64,000 bases of DNA from Clostridiaceae bacterium. GTDB lineage: Bacteria; Bacillota; Clostridia; Peptostreptococcales; T1SED10-28. The position numbers were made by a program, and so were the translations under genes. Where the stretch lies: contig PWEO01000163.1 of assembly GCA_003553525.1 (NCBI GenBank), forward strand, positions 1 through 64,000, read 5' to 3'. Below the pieces are notes generated by a model. It saw only the letters and a program-made list of their open reading frames with translations. It had not been told where the DNA came from and searched no databases. Positions 1-9,387 of the stretch are shown in pieces. Position 1 is the first letter of the stretch. Every line of letters begins with the position of its first letter.

Positions 1-63
1 ATAATGATAAACTAAAGGAACTGGTATAAAGAAAGACCCCGGTGATGGGCAGGAGGAAAAACT

Positions 64-1407
64 ATGATGACTCATAGCGAATTGTTAGGGAATGAAAAAA
101 TAAAAACATTATTGATAAAAATGTCGGCTCCCGCCATGGTGGGTATGGCGGTACAATCTATGTATAGTTTGGTGGATGCGATCTTTGTCGGAAGAGCCGT
201 GGGTACTGTAGGGATGGCCGGACTTCAGATCGCCTTTCCCATACAGATCCTTGTCATGTCCATTGCCCAAACCGTGGGAGTGGGAGGAGCATCGATCATA
301 TCCCGAAGTCTTGGGAAGGGGGACAAAAGACATGGGGAGAAAACAGTGGGAAATGTTTTTTTTCTGTTAATATTTTTGAGTCTTTTAATTTCCCTGGTAG
401 GGCTATTGTTTACTACTCCGATTTTAAAACTTTTCGGGGCTACGGAAGCTTCTTTGCCCTATGCATTGGAGTATATTCAGGTGATTTTACTGGGGTCTGT
501 GATTTTTGTCTTTGCCATGGGAAGCAACAACATTGTACGGGCAGAGGGAAATGCTAAGGTTGCCATGATTACAATGATCATTTCTGCGGGGCTCAATATT
601 ATTTTAGATCCGATATTTATTTTCGGATTTAATATGGGAATTCGTGGTGCGGCTCTGGCTACGGTATTGGCCCAATCTTTTGCAGCGATTTACCTGTTAT
701 ATTATTTCATTCGGGGAAAGAGCAGCCTGAAGGTAAGAAAAGCTTATTTTAGACCGGACATGAAAATTATACGGGAGATCTTTTTAATCGGGGCTTCCAC
801 ATTTGCCCGAATGGCAGCGGGGACCTTGATGAGTATAATTCTAAACCATTCCCTGGCTCATTATGGAGATGACACCTCCTTGGCGGTGTTTGTGGCCATC
901 AATAAATTATTAACCTTTACTTTAATGCCGTTATTAGGTATAGTACAAGGTATGCAACCGATAGTAGGATACAACTACGGGGCGAAGGAATATCCCCGGG
1001 TACATGAGACCCTAAAGCTTGCAATTATAGGAACAACAGGGATTGCTACCTTGGCCTATATTATTTTAATGACCATACCCGGTTATATGATTGGCTTGTT
1101 TAATGACGATCCGGAATTAATTGCTCAAGGGGTTCGGGCGATTCGTATAAACATTTTTGTACTTCCGGTGATTGGATATCAAATTGTGGGGGCGGGAATG
1201 TTTCAGTCCATCGGGAAAGCACGACCGGCAATTATTCTGTCTCTTGCGAGACAAGTGCTTATTTTGATTCCCCTAGCCTTGATACTCCCTTTATTTATGG
1301 GAACCGACGGGATTTGGTTGGCCTTTCCCATATCGGATTTACTATCCACTCTGATTACCCATTATTTAATGCGAACCCAAATGCGAAGCTTCCGGCTGAT
1401 CCGGTAA
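64..1407 (+). CDS. MATE family multidrug/Na+ efflux transporter
   Basis: 447-aa ORF with about 12 TM segments and MATE-like N-terminus (PAMVGMAVQSMYSLVDAIFVGRAVG). Confidence 0.9.
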   Translation: MMTHSELLGNEKIKTLLIKMSAPAMVGMAVQSMYSLVDAIFVGRAVGTVGMAGLQIAFPIQILVMSIAQTVGVGGASIISRSLGKGDKRHGEKTVGNVFFLLIFLSLLISLVGLLFTTPILKLFGATEASLPYALEYIQVILLGSVIFVFAMGSNNIVRAEGNAKVAMITMIISAGLNIILDPIFIFGFNMGIRGAALATVLAQSFAAIYLLYYFIRGKSSLKVRKAYFRPDMKIIREIFLIGASTFARMAAGTLMSIILNHSLAHYGDDTSLAVFVAINKLLTFTLMPLLGIVQGMQPIVGYNYGAKEYPRVHETLKLAIIGTTGIATLAYIILMTIPGYMIGLFNDDPELIAQGVRAIRINIFVLPVIGYQIVGAGMFQSIGKARPAIILSLARQVLILIPLALILPLFMGTDGIWLAFPISDLLSTLITHYLMRTQMRSFRLIR

Positions 1408-1508
1408 AGAAGTTTTCTATTGAAATTCGTAAAAAACTGAATTTTACCATTTTAATTTCTATTGAAATGGTTTAAAATTATATAGTAGAAAAGAAAAGGA
1501 GGAATATC

Positions 1509-1775
1509 ATGGAACAATATTCTGGAATACTGTTGATGTTGGGTTTTCTTGCGATTTTTTATTTTTTAATTATCAGACCCCAACAAAAGAAAGAAAAGAA
1601 AGTTAAGGAAATGCGGAGCAGTTTAAAGGTTGGAGACGAAGTTTCCACCATCGGTGGGATTCATGGAAAAATTCTAACCGTTAAAGAAGATATTGTTGTG
1701 ATCGAAGTAGGATCCGACAAAGTGAAACTGACCATGGCTAAATGGGCCATCGGTAATGTATTAAACGAAAGATAA
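1509..1775 (+). CDS. yajC: Preprotein translocase subunit YajC
   Basis: 88 aa, single N-terminal TM followed by FLIIRPQQKKEKKVKEMRSSLKVGDEVSTIGGIHGKI, a YajC signature. Confidence 0.93.
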   Translation: MEQYSGILLMLGFLAIFYFLIIRPQQKKEKKVKEMRSSLKVGDEVSTIGGIHGKILTVKEDIVVIEVGSDKVKLTMAKWAIGNVLNER

Positions 1776-1786
1776 AGAACTCAAGA

Positions 1787-1821
1787 AAACCCCCTAATCC
1801 AAGAGATTGGGGGGTTTTTTT
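1787..1821 (+). terminator. Rho-independent terminator after yajC
   Basis: aaaccccctaatcc-aaga-gattggggggttttttt hairpin plus T-run. Confidence 0.85.
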
Positions 1822-1880
1822 ACGATATTCAATACATAAACAATATTCAATTCAATAGATAAAACTTTTTTATTTGGGTT

Positions 1881-2390
1881 CTAAGAGTCTAAAGACTTGA
1901 TGATTTCTAAGGCTTTATCGTAATCGGGATGATTGGAGTTTTCCTCCACATGCTCCACATACTGTACTACATTGTCCTTATCAATGATCACAGTCCCCCG
2001 GTTTAACAGACGCAGTTCTTTGATCAGAAAACCGTAGTTTACTCCGAAGGAAGCGTCTTTATGATCCGATAGGGTTATGGCGGTGTCAATATCTTTGTTG
2101 GCGCAGTAGCGACCCAGAGCAAAGGGAAGATCCATGGTGATTGTAACGGTTACGGTGTTTTTTAATTTTTTAGCCTCGTCATTAAAACGAATTCCCTGTA
2201 GCTCACAAACTCCGGTATCGACGGAGGTCATAATGCTGATCAGTTTATGTTTTCCCTCCATGTCCTTAAGTCCGAAAGGCTTAAGGTCTTTTGTAAGAGC
2301 GGTGAAATCCGGGGCCTTGCTTCCGACTGTTAACTCTTCGCCTACAAGAGACATAGGATTCCCGTTCACCGTGATTTTTCGATTTGACAT
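1881..2390 (-). CDS. tpx: Thiol peroxidase (Tpx-type peroxiredoxin)
   Basis: 169 aa; DTGVCELQ peroxidatic Cys and GRYCANKDI resolving Cys. Confidence 0.9.
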   Translation of the reverse strand: MSNRKITVNGNPMSLVGEELTVGSKAPDFTALTKDLKPFGLKDMEGKHKLISIMTSVDTGVCELQGIRFNDEAKKLKNTVTVTITMDLPFALGRYCANKDIDTAITLSDHKDASFGVNYGFLIKELRLLNRGTVIIDKDNVVQYVEHVEENSNHPDYDKALEIIKSLDS

Positions 2391-2478
2391 AATTCATTCC
2401 TCCTTAGAATTTGATAATCATTTTCATTAATACCCGAAGAAAACTTTTTTAATCAGCTTCGAATCCATGAATTATCAC

Positions 2479-3918
2479 TTATAAGCCGATAGAAATGTAT
2501 TTCGTTTCCAGGAAGGGTTCAATACCGTAGTGGCCGCCCTCTCGATCAATCCCGCTTTCTTTAAAACCTCCGAAGGGAGCCTGGGCCGTCGAGGGGGCTC
2601 CGTCATTAAGGCCGATGATACCGTATTCCAGGGCTTCGGATACTCTTAGGGCTCGGGATAAATCCTGAGTGTAAACGTAGGCCGCCAGACCGTAGTCACT
2701 GTCATTGGCCATGGTCAGAAGCTCCTCTTCCTCTCGGAAGGGGATGATGGGAATTACCGGTCCGAAGGTTTCTTCCCGGTAAATTTTCATATCGGGTCCA
2801 ATGCCGGAAAGTATGGTAGGAGGATAGAAATAGCCGCCTTCACCATTGGGTTTTTTAGCGGGAATATCTCCCCTGTATTCCAGAGCGGCCCCTTTGGAAA
2901 GGGCATCGGTCACATGGTCCGAAACCTTTTCATAGGCTCTTTGATCGATCAAAGGACCCAGGTCCGTATCCGAGGTTAATCCGTTTCCCTGACGGAAACT
3001 CTTCAACTGAATTTTCAGCCCTTCAATAAACTCGGCCTGAATCCCCTGTTGGACATAAAACCGATTGGAAGAAATGCAGGCCTGGCCGCAGTTTCTAAAT
3101 TTGGATGCCAAGGCTCCTTGAATACTATCAAAAAGCTTTCCGTCGTCGAAAAGGATGAAAGGGGCATGGCCTCCCAACTCCAAGGAAATTCGTTTAACGG
3201 TATCCGCTGCTCCCCGATATAGTTCTTTTCCCACTTCAGTGGAACCGGTAAAGGTAATCTTTTTAATCTTTTTGTGGTCTAAAAAGACGTTGCCGATGGA
3301 GGCGGCATCACCGGTTACAAGGGTTACCACTCCTTTGGGAAACCCCGCCTTCTCCACAAGTTCCATGATTTTAATGGCACTGATGGGGGTTTGACTAGCG
3401 GGTTTAATGATTACGGTACAGCCGGCGGCTAGAGCCGGGGCGATTTTTCGTGTAATCATAGCAAAGGGGAAATTCCATGGAGTAATGGCGGCCACCACCC
3501 CCACCGGTTGTTTTAGTACCATAATACGTTTGTTTTTATGGGAGGCGGGGATCATCTCACCGGTTACCCTTTTGGCTTCTTCGCTGTACCACTGAACAAA
3601 ACTTGCTCCGTATCGGACTTCGCCGATCCCTTCTTTTAAAGGCTTTCCCTGTTCTAAGGTAATGGTTCGGCCCAGTTCTTCCACGTTTTCCAAGATAAGA
3701 TCATACAACCGTCGAAGATGGTTGGAACGGGTTTCGGCAGTTTCCTTGGACCAGAACCGAAAAGCAGTTTCCGCATCATCTACTGCGCCTCTTACCTGCT
3801 CCGGGGAAGCCTTCGGGACCATGGCTAGGACCTCCCCCGTTGCAGGATTGTTGACCGAAAAGGATCCTGCGTCTCCCTCGGTCCAATTTCCGTTGATATA
3901 GTTTTTCAGATGTTTCAT
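2479..3918 (-). CDS. NAD(P)-dependent aldehyde dehydrogenase, succinate-semialdehyde dehydrogenase-like
   Basis: 479 aa; TFTGSTEVGKELYRGAADTVKRISLELGGHAPFILFDD and NCGQACISSNRFYVQ typical of the GabD family. Confidence 0.88.
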   Translation of the reverse strand: MKHLKNYINGNWTEGDAGSFSVNNPATGEVLAMVPKASPEQVRGAVDDAETAFRFWSKETAETRSNHLRRLYDLILENVEELGRTITLEQGKPLKEGIGEVRYGASFVQWYSEEAKRVTGEMIPASHKNKRIMVLKQPVGVVAAITPWNFPFAMITRKIAPALAAGCTVIIKPASQTPISAIKIMELVEKAGFPKGVVTLVTGDAASIGNVFLDHKKIKKITFTGSTEVGKELYRGAADTVKRISLELGGHAPFILFDDGKLFDSIQGALASKFRNCGQACISSNRFYVQQGIQAEFIEGLKIQLKSFRQGNGLTSDTDLGPLIDQRAYEKVSDHVTDALSKGAALEYRGDIPAKKPNGEGGYFYPPTILSGIGPDMKIYREETFGPVIPIIPFREEEELLTMANDSDYGLAAYVYTQDLSRALRVSEALEYGIIGLNDGAPSTAQAPFGGFKESGIDREGGHYGIEPFLETKYISIGL

Positions 3919-4060
3919 TATCCATGCACCTCACTTTAAAATTGGTAAAAAAGAATCTACTTTAGTACTTGTTTTGACTATATACCCAAAGTGATGGATG
4001 ACAAAAAGGATTTTCTTTAATATAATGAAAGCAGAATTAGAAAAAAGGAGGAAATGGGTA

Positions 4061-4918
4061 ATGGAACAGGTAAAAAAAGCTTTTGGAATCCTGAGAGGAA
4101 ATTGGGTGCTGGCACTTCCCGTTTATTTAACCCGGTTAATTCCCGCGTTGTTAAGCATCTACATATTTACTGAAATTTCTACGGAATTAATCAGTATACT
4201 CTCCGTTGAAGAAATCGGCGAAACACAACATGTACTGGAGAACTATGAACAGGTGACCCGGGAGTTCTTTCAGGCAAATAGAGAGTATATATTGGCCAGT
4301 ATAATTGTGGCGGCTCTGGGACTTCTGATGAATTTTATTGCGGTGCCCGCCACCTTTGGAATGATTAAAGAAAGTTTGGAAGAGGGAGAGAAACCGGATT
4401 TTTCAAGGGTATTTCCCAATGTGGGGAGATACTTTGGTAAATACTTAATGTATCGTATCGGAAAGCTGGCCCTTTGGATTTTCATATTTTTACTCAGTTT
4501 TATAGTCTTTGCTTTGGTAGCCTTTATAGGTTCGAGGGTGGATGAAGGTATGGCCGTGCTTTTGGTTATGCTTTTAGGGCTGGCCTTTATCCTTATGGCA
4601 GCGGTACTGCACCTGATTTTAAAACTGTGGTTTCCTGCCATGGTATTAGGAGAGTTAGGGGTGTTTGACGGTTTAAGAGAAGCTTTTCGAAAAAGCAAAG
4701 TGTGTTTTTGGCCGCTTTTTGCAGGTTTTTTGGGAATTCGAATGGCAGCGTGGATTGTCAATATGTTTGTGAATATGGTCATCGGAGACCTGGGTTACTT
4801 AAGTCCTTTCCTGGACAATATCATTCCTACATTGGCCACGGTGACCTTGCTCATCTTTTATATGTTAATTTACCGAGAGACTGAAAAGGAACTGGTTAAT
4901 ATAGAGGAAAGCGGGTAA
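4061..4918 (+). CDS. Multi-pass membrane protein of unknown function
   Basis: Hydrophobic ORF; ATG at 4061 preceded by aaaggagg SD. Confidence 0.7.
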   Translation: MEQVKKAFGILRGNWVLALPVYLTRLIPALLSIYIFTEISTELISILSVEEIGETQHVLENYEQVTREFFQANREYILASIIVAALGLLMNFIAVPATFGMIKESLEEGEKPDFSRVFPNVGRYFGKYLMYRIGKLALWIFIFLLSFIVFALVAFIGSRVDEGMAVLLVMLLGLAFILMAAVLHLILKLWFPAMVLGELGVFDGLREAFRKSKVCFWPLFAGFLGIRMAAWIVNMFVNMVIGDLGYLSPFLDNIIPTLATVTLLIFYMLIYRETEKELVNIEESG

Positions 4919-4956
4919 GTAATGTTATATAAGTTTTTACTAAGGAGGAGAGGTCG

Positions 4957-5403
4957 ATGTTAGCCAAGGATATTATGACAAAGGAAGTAATTTCGGTTAA
5001 AAGCCAGGACTTAGTGGAAGATGTAATCAAAATTTTGATGGATAAAAATATCAGCGGGGTTCCCGTTGTGGATGATGAGGAGCATGTAATCGGAATTGTT
5101 ACGGAAGGAGATTTGATATACCGCAGTAAGAAACTTAGAATACCCACGTTTTTCAGCATATTGGACGGCTACGTTTTTTTAGAGAGCACCAAAACCATCG
5201 AGAAGCAGCTTAAAAAGATGGTAGCTTACCGAGTGGAGGATGTAATGACCACAGAGGTCATTACCGTTGAGGAAGATCAAACCGTAGAAGAAGTGGCGAC
5301 CATCATGACAAAAGAAAAAATCAACCGGGTACCTGTAATCAAGGATAATCGATTGGTGGGGATCATCAGTCGAAGAGATATTATCCGATCCTATTCCGCT
5401 TAA
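4957..5403 (+). CDS. Tandem CBS-domain protein
   Basis: Two CBS repeats (ISGVPVVDDEEHVIGIVTEGDL; INRVPVIKDNRLVGIISRRDII). Confidence 0.9.
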   Translation: MLAKDIMTKEVISVKSQDLVEDVIKILMDKNISGVPVVDDEEHVIGIVTEGDLIYRSKKLRIPTFFSILDGYVFLESTKTIEKQLKKMVAYRVEDVMTTEVITVEEDQTVEEVATIMTKEKINRVPVIKDNRLVGIISRRDIIRSYSA

Positions 5404-5424
5404 ATATAGAACTTATAAAACTTT

Positions 5425-5457
5425 TCCCCTTAAGGGTTTATCCTTAAGGGGGTTTTT
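5425..5457 (+). terminator. Rho-independent terminator
   Basis: ccccttaaggg-tttat-ccttaagggggttttt. Confidence 0.8.
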
Positions 5458-5505
5458 ATGGAGTAAAATGGATGAAAATCCTTGTTATTTAATTATCCAA
5501 ATCGA

Positions 5506-5534
5506 TTGACAAACATTTGACGAAGCTTTAGAAT
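5506..5534 (+). promoter_or_regulatory. Putative sigma-A promoter
   Basis: TTGACA-N17-TAGAAT about 50 bp upstream of the 55-aa ORF. Confidence 0.65.
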
Positions 5535-5582
5535 AGAAGGAGTACTTATAAATAATCTATTATGGATGTAGGAGGGCTATAA

Positions 5583-5750
5583 ATGACAAGAAAGATGATA
5601 GGTTTTGTTTTGTTCATTTTAACCGGTACAGCCTTGATTGTTCTTTCGATTATGGAAACATCGGATCCGATTAATATTGGATTGTTGCTGATCATTGGGG
5701 CGTTTTTCGGGGTAGGACTAACGGATCATTACAAAGACTTAAAAAAATAA
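5583..5750 (+). CDS. Small (55 aa) hydrophobic membrane protein
   Basis: ORF below the supplied track cutoff: MTRKMIGFVLFILTGTALIVLSIMETSDPINIGLLLIIGAFFGVGLTDHYKDLKK; gggagggctat SD-like sequence; tightly followed by 5764 ORF. Confidence 0.65.
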   Translation: MTRKMIGFVLFILTGTALIVLSIMETSDPINIGLLLIIGAFFGVGLTDHYKDLKK

Positions 5751-5763
5751 AGGAGGGCTGGAT

Positions 5764-6120
5764 ATGTTTGATAAAAAGAAAGCAACTACATTTATCTGTG
5801 CCTTTCTTGGCACGGTAATTACTTGGTACATTCAACATGAAATGGGCTATTCGGCAATCATCGCCAATGGAATAGTCGGAGTGTTGGCAGGGATTTTATT
5901 GACTGCACCCTTAGCTGGAGCAACTTATACCGCATCCTTCGTAGGGATGTCAGGAATTGCTGTACTCCCAAGCATTGGTGCCGCTGCTCTGGCCGGTGCG
6001 GTGGTGGGAATCGTAATTATCTTAACGGCGGAGATTTATGCGGGAATCGGTGGAAAAGGTGGGACCACCGCAGCATTTTCGGTACAGGTAAGTCGCTTTA
6101 TTATGAGCATTTTCGGATAG
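5764..6120 (+). CDS. Uncharacterised membrane protein with GGKGGTTAA motif
   Basis: 118 aa, hydrophobic, SD aggagg; paralogous by eye to next ORF. Confidence 0.75.
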   Translation: MFDKKKATTFICAFLGTVITWYIQHEMGYSAIIANGIVGVLAGILLTAPLAGATYTASFVGMSGIAVLPSIGAAALAGAVVGIVIILTAEIYAGIGGKGGTTAAFSVQVSRFIMSIFG

Positions 6121-6131
6121 GAGGAACAATA

Positions 6132-6551
6132 ATGGATAATCTGGCAATTATAATTACAGCAATTTTAGCAGGAATAGCAACTTATACAATCAGTGTGAAA
6201 TTAGAGAAAGGTGCGGTTTTCGGTTCCGCTATAGTGGTACTGTTATCGGGACTGTTTTTGCCTCATTTTTTTGAGATGGGGACTACCCTGGCAGTGATGG
6301 CCACAACATCTTCCTACGCCGGAATGGTGGCAGCGAAAAACGTACCAAACCTTAAAGAAATGGCCGCGGTGGGATTTATCGCCGGAGTGCTATTTATCTT
6401 GGTGGAGGTTCCCTTTGCAGGAGTGGGCGGAAAGCTTGGAACCATCGCTGCTATATCCTGTTTAGGCTGGATCGGGTTAAAAAAAGCATTGGTGATGGTA
6501 TTAGCGAAAAAAGAAAAACAACAGGAGTCCACCGTCAGTTATATGAAATAA
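6132..6551 (+). CDS. Uncharacterised membrane protein with GGKLGTIAA motif
   Basis: 139 aa, SD aggaggaac; shares (F/Y)AG(I/V)GGKxGTxAA with the preceding ORF. Confidence 0.75.
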   Translation: MDNLAIIITAILAGIATYTISVKLEKGAVFGSAIVVLLSGLFLPHFFEMGTTLAVMATTSSYAGMVAAKNVPNLKEMAAVGFIAGVLFILVEVPFAGVGGKLGTIAAISCLGWIGLKKALVMVLAKKEKQQESTVSYMK

Positions 6552-6646
6552 GTCTCTTGTGGTAAATAATTAATTGACACAATGATAAATGGTGAAAATC
6601 GAAGTTAACAACAGAGCATAAAGTCTAAGCTATCTGACATAAAAGC

Positions 6647-6702
6647 ACCCCTTTGTAACCACTTTCTTATAGAACAGAAGGTTTGTTATAAAGGGGTTTG
6701 TT
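6647..6702 (+). terminator. Possible terminator hairpin
   Basis: acccctttgtaac ... gttataaaggggtttgttgt imperfect hairpin. Confidence 0.45.
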
Positions 6703-6765
6703 GTATTAAAATACTTCGAAGAAAATGAAGTCTGAAGAATTTTTCTTGATTTCACGGATTTCATG

Positions 6766-6794
6766 TTGAAATCTAAAAGTAATAGGAGTACAAT
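6766..6794 (+). promoter_or_regulatory. Putative sigma-A promoter of the mrp-like operon
   Basis: TTGAAA-N17-TACAAT upstream of the mrpE-like gene. Confidence 0.55.
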
Positions 6795-6882
6795 AGAATA
6801 TGACATGAATCGAAACCCTTGAATTTCTTAAAAGAGAAGGGTTTTATAATAATCTCATAGAACAGACTAAGAGGTGTGTACA

Positions 6883-7374
6883 TTGAAAAATCGTATAAAA
6901 ACTTACAGCTATTATTTTGTTTTGCTTTTTTTATTTTGGATTATTTTATCGCAGCAGTTTACTTTGGAAATTGCACTGATCGGTGCAGGGGCCGTAGGCC
7001 TGATTATGCTGTATTCCAAAAGTTTATTGTTTTCACCCGAGGAGACGACCCTTTTTAGCCCGGGGAAAATAGTGCTTTTTGTAAAATTTATTTTCGTTAT
7101 GCTGATCGAAATATTAAAGTCCAACTGGCAGGTGGCCAAAATTGTCCTTTCTCCTTCCTTACCGATTTCTCCCTCCTTTGTAAAGGTGAAAAAAACCTTT
7201 GAAAAGGATTTTGATAAAGTGATCTTTGGGAATTCCGTAACCTTAACCCCGGGGACCTTGACCGTAGATATCGACGAGGAAGGATTTCTTGTGCACGCAT
7301 TAACCAAGGAAGCGGCGGAGGGGCTGGAAGGCAGTATTATCGAAGAATTTGTACGAAAACTGGAGGCGGAGTAA
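6883..7374 (+). CDS. mrpE: Na+/H+ antiporter subunit E (MnhE/MrpE)
   Basis: MrpE-like protein; TTG start after aagaggtgt; followed by MrpF and MrpG. Confidence 0.82.
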   Translation: MKNRIKTYSYYFVLLFLFWIILSQQFTLEIALIGAGAVGLIMLYSKSLLFSPEETTLFSPGKIVLFVKFIFVMLIEILKSNWQVAKIVLSPSLPISPSFVKVKKTFEKDFDKVIFGNSVTLTPGTLTVDIDEEGFLVHALTKEAAEGLEGSIIEEFVRKLEAE

Positions 7375-7376
7375 AG

Positions 7377-7643
7377 ATGATGGAGACTGTTTTTTTAGGT
7401 TTTATTATATTTTTAGGGGTCACCATGTTTGTCTGTCTGTACCGAGCCTATGCAGGCCCCACAGCGGCGGATCGTGTGGTGGCCATTGACGTGATTTCCA
7501 CTAAAATTGCGGTGCTCATTGCGTTTTTAGCGATACAAACCGGACAGGAAAGCTTTATTGATGTGGCTCTGGTCTATGCCATGATGGGATTTATTGCAAC
7601 CATTGCGGTGTCCAAATACTTAGAAAAAGGAAAGCTTTATTAA
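7377..7643 (+). CDS. mrpF: Na+/H+ antiporter subunit F (MrpF)
   Basis: 88 aa; CLYRAYAGPTAADRVVAIDVIS. Confidence 0.9.
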   Translation: MMETVFLGFIIFLGVTMFVCLYRAYAGPTAADRVVAIDVISTKIAVLIAFLAIQTGQESFIDVALVYAMMGFIATIAVSKYLEKGKLY

Positions 7644-7655
7644 GGAGAGGTAGAA

Positions 7656-7955
7656 ATGATCGTAAACGCCATTATATTAATATTGATAGGAAGCAGCGCC
7701 TTCTTTTTTGGCGTAGGAACCTTAGGACTTATACGAATGCCCGATACCTATACAAGAATGCATGCCAGCACCAAATGTGATACTTTGGGAGCGGGTCTTG
7801 CCCTATTAGCCCTTGCGGTGTACAGTGGGTTTAGTATAATCAGTGTGAAAAGCATCATTGTAATTGCTTTTATCTGGATTACCAATCCTACCGCCGCCCA
7901 TATTATTGCTAAGGCAAAATACCACAGTGAAAAAAAAGAGGAACTTCAAAAGTAA
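7656..7955 (+). CDS. mrpG: Na+/H+ antiporter subunit G (MrpG)
   Basis: 99 aa; GTLGLIRMPDTYTRMHASTKCDTLGAGL. Confidence 0.92.
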   Translation: MIVNAIILILIGSSAFFFGVGTLGLIRMPDTYTRMHASTKCDTLGAGLALLALAVYSGFSIISVKSIIVIAFIWITNPTAAHIIAKAKYHSEKKEELQK

Positions 7956-8037
7956 AATTCAAGAAGAATAATCTAAATGTATCTGTAAGAAAATCCTGAT
8001 GTAAGGATTCTGAAGAGAATCATAAGGAGAGGATCAA

Positions 8038-8277
8038 ATGGAAATCTTAAATGTTATTTTAATACTTTTCCTGATTGTTTGCGCTTTAGCTGTTGAGCGG
8101 ACAAAGGACTTGCTTAGTGCCATTATCATTTTCGCATCATACAGTTTGGTAATGGCTATTTTGTGGCTGATACTCATGGCGCCGGATATTGCCTTGACGG
8201 AAGCCGCCATTGGAGCCGGTGTTACTACTATTCTTCTGATTGCCACGGTTTCCAGAATAAGGAGGGTGGAAAAATGA
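8038..8277 (+). CDS. MrpA C-terminal/MbhD-like subunit (DUF4040)
   Basis: 79 aa; LIVCALAVERTKDLLSAIIIFASYSLVMAILWLILMAPDIALTEAAIGAGVTTILL. Confidence 0.85.
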   Translation: MEILNVILILFLIVCALAVERTKDLLSAIIIFASYSLVMAILWLILMAPDIALTEAAIGAGVTTILLIATVSRIRRVEK

Positions 8278-8570
8278 AAAAATTTTTTATACCTCTAGTG
8301 TTTTTGGGTCTGCTGGGAATTATGTTTATCAGTGTTATGGAGCTTCCCGCTATCGGAGATCCGGAAAATCCCAGTCAAAATGAAGTGGCGGATTATTACA
8401 TCGAGAATGCCATTGATGATACGAAAACCCCCAACACCGTAACCGCAGTTTTAAAATACTACCGAGGGATAGATACCTTGCTTGAAGCCGGAGTTCTATT
8501 TACTTCAATTGTTGCGGTAATATCCGTACTTAGGGGAAATGAAAAAAAAAGAAGTATTAAAGAAGAGTAA
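8274..8570 (+). CDS. MbhE-like antiporter subunit (MrpA C-terminal fragment)
   Basis: Frame 8163..8570 with likely ATG at 8274; ends TPNTVTAVLKYYRGIDTLLEAGVLFTSIVAVISVL. Confidence 0.82.
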   Translation: MKKFFIPLVFLGLLGIMFISVMELPAIGDPENPSQNEVADYYIENAIDDTKTPNTVTAVLKYYRGIDTLLEAGVLFTSIVAVISVLRGNEKKRSIKEE

Positions 8571-8585
8571 AAGGAGCACGCATCT

Positions 8586-9008
8586 ATGGACGATTTAATA
8601 GTAAAAACCATTATACGCATCGTTACCCCCTTTATTTACTTATACGGCACTTATATTATTTTAAACGCCAGCGCATCACCGGGGGGAAGTTTTGCCGGTG
8701 GAGCCATTATGGGTTCCGCAATTGTTCTGTATACCATTGTGTTTGGCCTTGCTAAAGCGGAAAAAAAAGTACCGGATCGCCTTGGGAAATTAAAGCGGGA
8801 GGTACTGCTTTGTTTTATTTTAATGGCCTTTGTGGTCGTTTTTATGGGTTATGATGTGCTGCAGCTTAGAGAAGCGGGAGCCTATCAGATCGCTTATGGA
8901 GAAAAAGTACAAGTTGAGATGCTTTCTTTGGTAAATATGGGGATTGCTTTCAAAGTTGCGGTAACCCTGATCAGTCTTTTTCATGTGTTCATTAAGGAGG
9001 ATCATTAA
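8586..9008 (+). CDS. mrpB: Na+/H+ antiporter subunit B (MnhB domain)
   Basis: 140 aa; IVTPFIYLYGTYIILNASASPGGSFAGGAIMGSAIVLY. Confidence 0.88.
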   Translation: MDDLIVKTIIRIVTPFIYLYGTYIILNASASPGGSFAGGAIMGSAIVLYTIVFGLAKAEKKVPDRLGKLKREVLLCFILMAFVVVFMGYDVLQLREAGAYQIAYGEKVQVEMLSLVNMGIAFKVAVTLISLFHVFIKEDH

Positions 9009-9009
9009 A

Positions 9010-9384
9010 ATGGAGTTTTTGGAAATTATCATGGACCGAATTAATTATTTTGGAGCCGCCACCCTTTTGGTGATAGGGCTTTATACCGTATTAACCCATC
9101 CGAATTTACTCAAAAAAGTTATTGGGCTCAACATTATGGAAACCGCCGTATTTTTGTTTATGGTATCCGTGGGATACGTTGCGGAAGGTAATGCTCCCAT
9201 ACTTGGTACCGTAAAAGAACCGATCACTGCTTCCTATGTGAATCCTTTACCTACGGCGATGATTCTTACGGGAATTGTGGTTGCTGTTAGTATTACGGCC
9301 TACGCCCTCAGTTTGATTATTAAAATTTATGAAGTATACGGCACCGTTGAGCTGGATGAAATCTTAGAAATGAGGGGGGAGTAG
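9010..9384 (+). CDS. mrpC: Na+/H+ antiporter subunit C (NuoK-like)
   Basis: LVIGLYTVLTHPNLLKKVIGLNIMETAVFLFMVSVGY; ATG after aggaggatcatta. Confidence 0.88.
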   Translation: MEFLEIIMDRINYFGAATLLVIGLYTVLTHPNLLKKVIGLNIMETAVFLFMVSVGYVAEGNAPILGTVKEPITASYVNPLPTAMILTGIVVAVSITAYALSLIIKIYEVYGTVELDEILEMRGE

Positions 9385-9387
9385 AGG

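Noticed and set aside
109-333. ORFs antisense to strong genes (e.g. 109..333 -, 4270..4782 -, 16081..16413 -, 47628..48122 -, 58144..58506 -)
   Set aside because: They lie opposite well-supported coding genes, have low-complexity or unnatural composition and no recognisable domains; treated as shadow ORFs.
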